A DNA stretch of 40,640 nucleotides from Alistipes sp. (GTDB taxonomy: Bacteria; Bacteroidota; Bacteroidia; Bacteroidales; Rikenellaceae): NCBI GenBank assembly GCA_017502025.1, contig JAFVVS010000076.1, positions 1 through 40,640 on the forward strand. Direction: 5' to 3'. A model generated the notes under the pieces. That model made no database searches. It was not told the DNA's origin and was given only the letters and a program-made list of their open reading frames with translations. Positions 26,472 to 33,572 of this stretch are shown in pieces; the stretch's first letter is position 1, and each line of letters begins with the position of its first letter. A program made the translations under genes and the position numbers.

Positions 26472-26615
26472 ATGGCGTGGCACGAAATATTGGCTTGGGT
26501 GGTAATAGTGGCAGCCTTTGCGCTCGCCATAGCGTGGTGCATACGACGCTTCACTTGCCCCGCATCGGAGTGCGACAAGTGCAACAAAAATTGCAACAAA
26601 CGAATAACTAAATAA
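26472..26615 (+). CDS. FeoB-associated Cys-rich membrane protein
   Basis: This 47-aa protein starts at the ATG at 26472. A longer frame exists upstream but would run back into the feoB end. One membrane helix (about 8-23: AWVVIVAAFALAIAW) is followed by a short cytosolic tail with four Cys: FTCPASECDKCNKNC. This arrangement, and the position directly after feoB, match the family of small Cys-rich FeoB partners thought to assist ferrous iron passage in place of FeoC. The gene ends 7 bp before the phosphatase gene. Confidence 0.85.
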   Translation: MAWHEILAWVVIVAAFALAIAWCIRRFTCPASECDKCNKNCNKRITK

Positions 26616-26622
26616 TTAAATT

Positions 26623-27939
26623 ATGAAGAGATTTTTACTTATTTTATCGGCATTGTTCGTCGCAACAATCGCCTTTGCTCAGAGTTCTCGTGAGGAGATT
26701 GACAAAAAACCGGACCTTGCAATATCTACCCACTCGGTATATGCAGGACCATACTTCTCCCAGCCAATCGCCAAGGCACCAAAGGGCTACGAGCCATTCT
26801 ACATCTCGCACTATGGTCGCCACGGCTCACGCTACGAGGCCAATGCCAAGCACCCTGCCGAGGTTATCAACTACTTCGACTATGCCGACAAGCAGGGACT
26901 TCTCACCCCAAAGGGTAAGGAGGCAAAGGCTCTATTCGAGAAGATTAAGGCGTTGCAGGAGGGCCGCATTGGCGAGCTCACCCAGATTGGTGCCGAGCAG
27001 CACAAGGGCATTGCTCGTCGTATGTACGACCGCTTCAAGCCTATATTCCAGCGTGGAGCAATCATCTCTTCTCGCTCGTCGACCTACACTCGTTGTATTT
27101 TGAGTATGGCGGCATTCAACGAGTCGCTCAAAGAGTGCGAGCCACTTATCGAGACTCGCTTGGTAGCATCGGAGAGCGACCAAGCAATGATTCGCCCGAC
27201 AGGTCCTCTTGCCAGCGAATATCACCACAACATTCGTCTTTACAGCCCTCATTGCTGGGATCCGATTATGGAGAATTGGGCAGCAAAGCAGAACTTCTCG
27301 CACGCCACCAACGCCCTCTTCACCGACATTAAGCCTATCTGCAAACACTTTGACGAGAGCGAGATTCATGTTATCTCCTCTATCTACAAGCGTTTGGCAT
27401 TTATGCAGAACCTCGGATGGCACGACCGCTCGTTCTTGGACAGCATCTTCACCGCCGAGGAGCGCCACGCAATCTACAAGTACGAGACATATCGTCTTTT
27501 CTGTGTCTTCGCCGGCACATCGCTTCCTGATTCGAACAAATATTTCGCTACGATGCACTTGTTGGTGGATGATATCGTAAAGTATGCCGACCTCGCTATC
27601 GAGGGTAAGAATAGCGCTTCGGCAGACCTTCGCTTCGGACACGACTACTACTTGCTCGGTCTGCTCGCTACCACCAACTTCAACGAGATAAAGATGGACT
27701 ACGACTACTCGGACATCGACAAGTTGGCAGAGAATTGGCAACCTCACAAGTTTATCACTATGGCGTCGAATATGCAGTTCGTATTCTATCGCAGCAAGAA
27801 GTCGGCAGATGTTTTGGTGCGCATTCTCCACAACGAGAACGATATGACACTCCCTATCGAGAGCGCAACCGCTCCATTCTACAAGTGGGAGGATGTGAAG
27901 AAGTACCTCAACGACCGCTGCGCTTCGTTCCGCAAGTAG
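26623..27939 (+). CDS. Histidine acid phosphatase, branch 2 (phytase/MINPP-like), exported
   Basis: This 438-aa protein has a signal peptide cut after TIAFA (about residue 19), so it is periplasmic or on the surface. The nucleophile motif is HYGRHGSRY (RHGSR at 66-70, phospho-accepting His67). The distal proton donor is in RFGHDYYL (His340-Asp341), the HD form found in phytases and acid phosphatases rather than the HAE form of classical MINPP. Other conserved blocks are LTQIGAEQHKGIARRM and RSSSTYTRCILSM-like RSSTYTRC. It removes phosphate from phosphomonoesters, with inositol phosphates a plausible substrate. It follows the feoB pair by 7 bp, and freeing phytate-bound iron would explain the company. 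Substrate is inferred. Confidence 0.88.
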   Translation: MKRFLLILSALFVATIAFAQSSREEIDKKPDLAISTHSVYAGPYFSQPIAKAPKGYEPFYISHYGRHGSRYEANAKHPAEVINYFDYADKQGLLTPKGKEAKALFEKIKALQEGRIGELTQIGAEQHKGIARRMYDRFKPIFQRGAIISSRSSTYTRCILSMAAFNESLKECEPLIETRLVASESDQAMIRPTGPLASEYHHNIRLYSPHCWDPIMENWAAKQNFSHATNALFTDIKPICKHFDESEIHVISSIYKRLAFMQNLGWHDRSFLDSIFTAEERHAIYKYETYRLFCVFAGTSLPDSNKYFATMHLLVDDIVKYADLAIEGKNSASADLRFGHDYYLLGLLATTNFNEIKMDYDYSDIDKLAENWQPHKFITMASNMQFVFYRSKKSADVLVRILHNENDMTLPIESATAPFYKWEDVKKYLNDRCASFRK

Positions 27940-27965
27940 TCTTTATCGGGTTTTGGAAAAACAAG

Positions 27966-27999
27966 AAAACGGCAGTGAAAATTTTCACTGCCGTTTTTG
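27966..27999 (+). terminator. Bidirectional terminator between the phosphatase and MFS genes
   Basis: A perfect 32-bp palindrome (27966-27997) built on AACGGCAGTGAA has T-runs on both strands. It serves the plus-strand phosphatase gene and the convergent MFS gene. Confidence 0.9.
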
Positions 28000-28017
28000 T
28001 TTTATCGCACCACCGCC

Positions 28018-29283
28018 CTACTCTTGAGGTTGCTGCAACTTCTCGAAATCTCTGCGATAAAAGAGTTTGCTACCCAGCAATACCACAACGCCTGCAACAA
28101 GCCAGATAATGCCCAAAATCGAGAGACCCGCCGAAAGGGTTGCATACTGCTTGATAACACCGAGGAGGACAGGTGCGAACGAGCCCACACCAAAGCCGAA
28201 CATAATCAACACTCCCGAGGTTGAAGAGTGGTACTTCGGAGGTATAACATCGAACATAACGACATAGGTATTGGCATCGAACAACGAGCGGAAGAAGCCG
28301 AAGCCCGCCAAGCCTACGCACACCAACCACAACTCGGTCGAATTACCCATCAACAGAATAAATGGCGCAGCAAGGATAAGACCTACACCCTGCATATACA
28401 TACGCCACTCCAGACGCCTGGTTCCGATTTTATCGGCAATACGGCCTGCAATAAGGATACCTACGGCAGCAAAGCAGTGAGTCCAAAGCATCGACTGAAA
28501 ACCCGCATCTTTCAGCTCCATACCAAAGTTCTGGTGCATATATGCCGGCATCCAGGTGAGGTAGCCCGTAAGCACAAAGATGAGTGCTGCATAGCCAACC
28601 GCCATAAAGCAAGCTGTCGGTGTGGTAAATATCACCTTAAAACCATCGAGCAGCGAACTCTTCTCCTTTGCAGGCTTTGCCTCAGTCACCTTCTCGGGTT
28701 GGCCATCCTTCAATCGCCAAGCCATAATCAGGCCGTGCAGAATACCCACCAAGCCGAATACGATAAATGTCCATCGCCAACCGAACTCCTGACCTATCCA
28801 GCCTGCCAACCAGCCGCTTGCGATAACACCTATATAATACGCAATCTGTACGATAGCCATCGCTACGGCACGGGTATTCTTGTGGTATTCGGCCAAGAGT
28901 GGCAGATAGTTAGGGCCAAACAACGCCTCGCCACCGCCCGTAGCCACACTTCGCATCACCACCAATGCAATAAAGCTGCTGCACAAACCTGTAAACATTG
29001 TTGCAACGCTCCAGAAGAGTACAGTCAGCGTCAAGATCCATTTGCGACTCACTCTATCGCCCAACCAACCTCCGAGTGGTACAAGCACTGCGTAGAAGAG
29101 GTTGAAGATTGTAGCGATCAAACCAATCTGCACATCGGTCAAACCGATATCGGTCTGGATGAGTGGCAAAACGATATTGAATGCCTGACGGTCGGCCTGA
29201 TTGAGGAAAAATGCGATCCAAATCAGCACCAAAATCTCCCACTTGTTGCGAGAAGTTTTTTCGAGCGTTAATGATCTGTTCAT
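28018..29283 (-). CDS. MFS permease, probable N-acetylmuramate/amino-sugar transporter
   Basis: This 421-aa protein shows the 12-helix major facilitator pattern. The start MNRSLTLEKTSRNKWEILVLIWIAFFLNQADRQAFNIVLPL resembles sugar-acid and anion:cation symporters (core NQADRQAFN). The conserved loop 2-3 motif is GGWLGDRVSRKW, and the central loop (about 195-215) is Lys/Glu-rich. It is divergent from the kinase and murQ genes, sharing a 92-bp control region. In Tannerella forsythia an inner-membrane transporter, a kinase and an etherase make up MurNAc salvage, so the same role is inferred here. Substrate is not readable from the protein alone, and hexuronates or sialic acid remain possible. Confidence 0.85.
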   Translation of the reverse strand: MNRSLTLEKTSRNKWEILVLIWIAFFLNQADRQAFNIVLPLIQTDIGLTDVQIGLIATIFNLFYAVLVPLGGWLGDRVSRKWILTLTVLFWSVATMFTGLCSSFIALVVMRSVATGGGEALFGPNYLPLLAEYHKNTRAVAMAIVQIAYYIGVIASGWLAGWIGQEFGWRWTFIVFGLVGILHGLIMAWRLKDGQPEKVTEAKPAKEKSSLLDGFKVIFTTPTACFMAVGYAALIFVLTGYLTWMPAYMHQNFGMELKDAGFQSMLWTHCFAAVGILIAGRIADKIGTRRLEWRMYMQGVGLILAAPFILLMGNSTELWLVCVGLAGFGFFRSLFDANTYVVMFDVIPPKYHSSTSGVLIMFGFGVGSFAPVLLGVIKQYATLSAGLSILGIIWLVAGVVVLLGSKLFYRRDFEKLQQPQE

Positions 29284-29303
29284 TTTTTTTTGATTTATAC
29301 ATT

Positions 29304-29320
29304 TATTTGTAGTACAAATA
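29304..29320. promoter_or_regulatory. Perfect 17-bp palindrome, candidate operator
   Basis: TATTTGTA-G-TACAAATA is fully symmetrical about 29312. It overlaps the -7 box (29315-29322) and expected start site of the MFS gene, so a bound regulator would block that promoter. No regulator gene is in the window next to it. Confidence 0.5.
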
Positions 29321-29322
29321 TA
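29315..29322 (-). promoter_or_regulatory. -7 box of the MFS gene
   Basis: On the minus strand TATATTTG matches TAnnTTTG, about 30 bp before the ATG. The -33 site falls on the opposite promoter's -7 box and is poor. Confidence 0.55.
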
Positions 29323-29345
29323 GCCAAATTGCGGGAAAATATCAC

Positions 29346-29353
29346 TATATTTG
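29346..29353 (+). promoter_or_regulatory. -7 box of the kinase-murQ pair
   Basis: TATATTTG lies 22 bp before the kinase ATG and is the mirror image of the MFS -7 box. An AAGGAG sequence directly abuts the ATG, which is closer than a working Shine-Dalgarno would normally be. Confidence 0.55.
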
Positions 29354-29375
29354 TCCTTAAATTAACATTAAGGAG

Positions 29376-30215
29376 ATGATTATCATTGCAGACGGAGGCT
29401 CAACCAAGTGCGATTGGGCTGTAGTTAATGAGAAGGAGGGCTCGATTATCGAGCGCTTCAAAACCGAGGGAATAAACCCCTTTGCCGTTTCGATCGAGAA
29501 GATTCGAGAGGTACTCCACACCCACTTTGCCCCTGTGGCATCCAAGTACGACATCACGAACATATGGTTCTACGGCTCGGGCTGCGTGTTTGCCACGGTC
29601 GACAAGGTCAAGTCTCTGCTTGCCGAGATTATCCCCGATGCAGAAATTTTCGTAGGTACCGACCTCGATGGTGCGGTAAATGCTTGTTGCCCCGACGGCA
29701 ACGGCATCGCCTGCATTATAGGCACAGGCTCCGCCTCGGCACAGCACGAAGGTGGCGTTCGCACAAAGCAGGTGCCCGCACTCGGCTATCTTCTGGGCGA
29801 TGAGGGCAGTGGAACGGTTATGGGCAGATTGATTCTGTCGGACTTTTTGAAGGGCGTTATGCCTGCGCATCTCACCAAGGCCTTTGCCGAGGAGTATGGC
29901 GTAACACAGGCCGAGGCGCTCGAGAGAGCATACCATCAACCCGCAGCAAACCGCTACTTTGGCTCGTTTGCTCCATTCCTTTCAAAACATATCGACAATC
30001 CATACATCCGAGGCTTTGTTAAGGAGAATTTGCGTCGTTTCGTGGTACGCAACATCTGCCAATACCGCATCGACCTCTACCCTGCAAACTTTATCGGTTC
30101 GATAGCTTCGGTATTCGAGCCTATATTGAGCGAGATACTTGCCGAAGAGGGTGTACGAAAGGGCATTATCTCCTCTTCGCCAATGGAGTTGTTAGTTAAA
30201 TATCATTCAAAATAG
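29376..30215 (+). CDS. BadF/BadG/BcrA/BcrD-type sugar kinase, probable MurNAc/GlcNAc kinase
   Basis: This 279-aa cytosolic kinase of the ASKHA fold opens with IIIADGGSTKCDWAVV, the phosphate-1 motif of N-acetylhexosamine kinases. Continuing motifs are YGSGC, GTDLDGAVNACC (sugar/metal Asp region), IIGTGSASAQ (phosphate 2) and GYLLGDEGSGTVMGR, which is typical of GlcNAc/MurNAc kinases. It ends 6 bp before murQ, and that company supports phosphorylation of MurNAc at C6 to feed MurQ, as Tannerella MurK does. A GlcNAc or glucosamine preference is not excluded. Confidence 0.88.
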   Translation: MIIIADGGSTKCDWAVVNEKEGSIIERFKTEGINPFAVSIEKIREVLHTHFAPVASKYDITNIWFYGSGCVFATVDKVKSLLAEIIPDAEIFVGTDLDGAVNACCPDGNGIACIIGTGSASAQHEGGVRTKQVPALGYLLGDEGSGTVMGRLILSDFLKGVMPAHLTKAFAEEYGVTQAEALERAYHQPAANRYFGSFAPFLSKHIDNPYIRGFVKENLRRFVVRNICQYRIDLYPANFIGSIASVFEPILSEILAEEGVRKGIISSSPMELLVKYHSK

Positions 30216-30221
30216 TAGATT

Positions 30222-31043
30222 ATGAGTTATGTGAAAATCACCGAGCAGCCGTCGCTCTACAACGACCTGGAGAAGATGTCGCCGCTCGAAATTCTAACTT
30301 GCATCAACCGTGAGGACCACAAGGTGGCAGATGCCGTCGAGAAGGTTATTCCGGCAATCGAAAAGCTCGTAGTAGGCGCTACCGAGCGTATGAAGCAGGG
30401 AGGTCGTCTCTTCTATATGGGCTCGGGCACAAGTGGTCGTGTGGGCATTGTCGATGCGTCGGAGATTCCGCCAACCTACGGAATGCCGGCATCGCTGGTT
30501 GTAGGTATCATTGCCGGTGGCGACGGTGCTATTCGCCGTGCTATCGAGGGTGCCGAGGACGATGCTGAACAGGGCTGGAAGGATCTCGAGGCTCACAATG
30601 TGACCGACAAAGATACCCTTGTGGGTGTTGCGGCATCGGGCACCACACCTTATGTTATCGGAGCTATCACCGAGGCTCGCAAGCGTGGACTTTTGACCGC
30701 CTGCATCACCTCGAACCCGGGTTCGCCCGTAACCGAGGTTGCCGAGATTCCGATTACTCCTGTCGTTGGTCCCGAGTTCGTAACAGGCTCTTCGAGAATG
30801 AAGTCGGGAACAAGTCAGAAGCTCATCTGCAACATGATTACCACCTCTATTATGATTGGTCTTGGCCGTGTGCGTGGCAATAAGATGGTCAATATGCAGC
30901 TATCGAACCAGAAGCTCGTAGATCGTGGTACCCGAATGCTGGTCGAGGAGTTAGGTTTGCCATACGACGAGGCTAAGGCTCTGCTCCTGATTCACGGCGA
31001 GGTACAACGAGCAGTCGACGCCTACCGCAGTGCAGAAAAATAA
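30222..31043 (+). CDS. murQ: N-acetylmuramic acid 6-phosphate etherase
   Basis: This 273-aa protein (E. coli MurQ is 298 aa) cleaves the lactyl ether of MurNAc-6-P to GlcNAc-6-P and D-lactate. The SIS fold is seen in GGRLFYMGSGTSGRVGIVDASE (core GSGTSGR at about 68-74). The catalytic acid corresponds to Glu81 in ASEIPPTYG, and the second conserved acidic site lies in AIEGAEDD. VGVAASGTTPYVIGA and GSSRMKSGTSQKLICNM complete the substrate pocket. It follows the kinase by 6 bp and ends at a hairpin shared with the convergent GH95 operon. Confidence 0.97.
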   Translation: MSYVKITEQPSLYNDLEKMSPLEILTCINREDHKVADAVEKVIPAIEKLVVGATERMKQGGRLFYMGSGTSGRVGIVDASEIPPTYGMPASLVVGIIAGGDGAIRRAIEGAEDDAEQGWKDLEAHNVTDKDTLVGVAASGTTPYVIGAITEARKRGLLTACITSNPGSPVTEVAEIPITPVVGPEFVTGSSRMKSGTSQKLICNMITTSIMIGLGRVRGNKMVNMQLSNQKLVDRGTRMLVEELGLPYDEAKALLLIHGEVQRAVDAYRSAEK

Positions 31044-31056
31044 CACAAAACAAAAC

Positions 31057-31090
31057 GAAAAACGGCAGTGAAGTTTCACTGCCGTTTCTT
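31057..31090. terminator. Bidirectional terminator between murQ and the GH95 gene
   Basis: AAACGGCAGTGAA (31060-31072) pairs with TTCACTGCCGTTT (31075-31087). Pyrimidine-rich tracts follow on both strands. The stem core is the same as in the terminator at 27966-27997. Confidence 0.88.
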
Positions 31091-31106
31091 TTCATCCTTT
31101 AATCGA

Positions 31107-33563
31107 CTACTTTGCGACAAACTCGTATCGCTTATTCTTTTCGGTTGGGAACTTGACGACATACCAATCGCCCTTCTTCTCGGTTATAGCCTTCACGCCC
31201 TTGATTTTCAAAGGTGTATGGCTACGAAGAATACACTCACTACCCGCAAGCGAGAGTATCGAAGCTCTATCTATCTCGCCCTTGCGCCACCTCAAATCTA
31301 CCTCGAAAGCACCCCTTGCACGCAGACCACGGAACGAGCCCTTCGCCCACGCCTTTGGCAGAGCCGGCAGAAGGTCAATCGAGCCAAACTGCGACTGCAA
31401 AAGCATCTCTGCAACTCCGACAGGAGCGCCAAAGTTGGCATCAATCTGAAACGGTGGATGGGCATCCAACATATTAGGATAGGTGCCACCAATGGTGCCA
31501 GTGGTCTTCGCCTTGGTGTTCAACCTACGAGTATAGGTCAGCAATTTGCGATAGGTCGAATAGGCATCCTCGCCTTCGAGCAGACGAGATTGGAGTGCAA
31601 TTCGCCAAGCGATTGCCCAACCCGTAGTACGATTGCCACGCAGTTCGAGAGTTCGTTTTACGGCCTTTGCAAGTTCGGGCGTGCGCTCCACCGATATATG
31701 ATTGCCGGGGAAGAGACCGATAAGGTGCGAGACATGACGATGTCGAGGCTCCCACTCTTCGAAGTCGCTACTCCACTCCTGCAATGCTCCATTACGACCA
31801 ATCTGATAGGGTTGGAGTTGCTCCAACACGGTGTGCATCTTGGCTTTGAGTTCGGCATCCACACCCAACACCTCGGCAGCCGACCAAGTGGCCGAAAGGA
31901 GCTCACGGATAATGGCGAGATCGGCGGTAGCACCACGGCTACTTGCTGCTCTCTTGCCCGTATTCGGATCTTTGAAACTATTCTCGGGCGATGTCGATGG
32001 CGAGGTTAGAATATAGCCCGTATGCTTATCCTCAACGACCCAATCGAGTAGGAACTGCGATGCACCCTTCAATAGCGGATAGGCATACTTGGCAAGATAC
32101 TCCTTATCGAGCGTATAGAGGTAGTGTTCCCACAAGTGGGTAGCCAGCCACGCTCCACCCATATTCCAATTTGCCCAATAGGGGCGACCTTTACCCTCGC
32201 CCACAGGGTTTGTCATAGCCCACAAATCGGAGTTGTGACACGCACACCAACCGCCACAGCCATAATAGTCTCGGGCGGTCTTTTCGCCCGACTTTGCCAA
32301 CTGCGAAAGGAACGAGAGGAGTGGCTGATGAAACTCCGAGAGGTTGAACATCTCCACGCCCCAATAGTTCTCCTCGGTATTGATATTCACGGTGTAGTTG
32401 CTATTCCACGGCGGAAGCAACTCCTCGTTCCAGATACCCTGCAAGTTCATCGGCACATTCTCGGTGCGAGATGCCGAGATTATCAGATAGCGAGAGAAGT
32501 GGAGGTACAACGCCTCCAACGCCCTATCCTCGGCACCATCGGTATAGGCTTTGAGGCGCTCGTCGGTCGGGAGGTGCGACTTATCCTTGCCGTCGAACTC
32601 GATATCCACACGGTCAAAGTATTTTGTATAGTCGGCAATATGTCGCTCCTTCAACTCGGCAAACGAGTGCTTCTCTGCCGCTGCCAACTGACTGTGTGCG
32701 AGCATATTGTTGTCACGCCCCTCCTTTGCAGGGTCTTTATCGTAGCCGTTGAAGCTTGTAGCTGAGGTTACAAGCAGCACCACTCGTTTGCAATCCTTAA
32801 CCACAACTTTTCCATCTCGGCACTCCACCGTTCCATCGTACTCAATCGGCTTGACAAGAAGAGTGAAGCGGATACCTCGATTTTTGTCCCACGATATTTT
32901 CTTCGTTCTGAAAGAGATATTGTAGGGAGCATAACCCTCGGCTTGCAAAACTCCATCGGCAGACGATGTCGTGTAGCGAAGTTTGCTCTCCAACGATATC
33001 TCGCCATTTATCGCATCGCCACCCTTTGCAGTCAGCTCCACCGCCAAAACCTTATCGGGATACGACACGAAATAGGTGCGATTGTATTTGGTTTTGCCGA
33101 TATTGTAGCCAACGGTTGTAATAGCCTTCGAAAGGTCGAGTTCTCGGCGATAGCTCGATGCCACGGTATCGCCCTCGAAGGCGATATGCAGACCTGCCAT
33201 AGGCAGATAGACCTGCGAGAAGTTGCCCTGCAACTGATGTTGGAGTTTGTCTGCCTCGTAATAATTACCCTCGTCGAGAGCCTTGCGAATGGCGGCAAGA
33301 GTTCTCTTTGCCTGCTCGGGGTCGATAGTCGATTTTGTAGGTTCGCCCGACCACAAAGTGCTCTCATTGAGGTTGATAAGCTCCTCGCTCACACCGCCAT
33401 AGACTATTGCTCCCATAGAGCCGTTACCCATAACCAACGACTCGATAAACTCGGTGGCTGGGGCATCGTACCACATCTTGAAGCGTGCTTGCGCACTCTT
33501 TTGACGAGCACTTGCCGACAAGCACAAAAGCAGCAAGCACAGCAAAATCAATCTTCTCTTCAT
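31107..33563 (-). CDS. Glycoside hydrolase family 95, probable alpha-1,2-L-fucosidase
   Basis: This 818-aa protein has a signal peptide (CLSASARQ). The GH95 layout is clear: the N-terminal beta domain has LVMGNGSMGAIVYGG and NESTLWSG; the (alpha/alpha)6 barrel has NLQGIWNEELLPPWNSNYT followed by NINTEENYW (Asn393, Asn395), TSPSTSPENSF (Glu527) and FQIDANFG (Asp708). These four positions correspond to the catalytic set known from Bifidobacterium AfcA. It removes terminal fucose, typically from host mucin or milk glycans, or alpha-L-galactose from plant glycans. It is the last gene of a six-gene operon, 9 bp after the dipeptidyl peptidase. Confidence 0.95.
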   Translation of the reverse strand: MKRRLILLCLLLLCLSASARQKSAQARFKMWYDAPATEFIESLVMGNGSMGAIVYGGVSEELINLNESTLWSGEPTKSTIDPEQAKRTLAAIRKALDEGNYYEADKLQHQLQGNFSQVYLPMAGLHIAFEGDTVASSYRRELDLSKAITTVGYNIGKTKYNRTYFVSYPDKVLAVELTAKGGDAINGEISLESKLRYTTSSADGVLQAEGYAPYNISFRTKKISWDKNRGIRFTLLVKPIEYDGTVECRDGKVVVKDCKRVVLLVTSATSFNGYDKDPAKEGRDNNMLAHSQLAAAEKHSFAELKERHIADYTKYFDRVDIEFDGKDKSHLPTDERLKAYTDGAEDRALEALYLHFSRYLIISASRTENVPMNLQGIWNEELLPPWNSNYTVNINTEENYWGVEMFNLSEFHQPLLSFLSQLAKSGEKTARDYYGCGGWCACHNSDLWAMTNPVGEGKGRPYWANWNMGGAWLATHLWEHYLYTLDKEYLAKYAYPLLKGASQFLLDWVVEDKHTGYILTSPSTSPENSFKDPNTGKRAASSRGATADLAIIRELLSATWSAAEVLGVDAELKAKMHTVLEQLQPYQIGRNGALQEWSSDFEEWEPRHRHVSHLIGLFPGNHISVERTPELAKAVKRTLELRGNRTTGWAIAWRIALQSRLLEGEDAYSTYRKLLTYTRRLNTKAKTTGTIGGTYPNMLDAHPPFQIDANFGAPVGVAEMLLQSQFGSIDLLPALPKAWAKGSFRGLRARGAFEVDLRWRKGEIDRASILSLAGSECILRSHTPLKIKGVKAITEKKGDWYVVKFPTEKNKRYEFVAK

Positions 33564-33572
33564 AGCTCTTGC

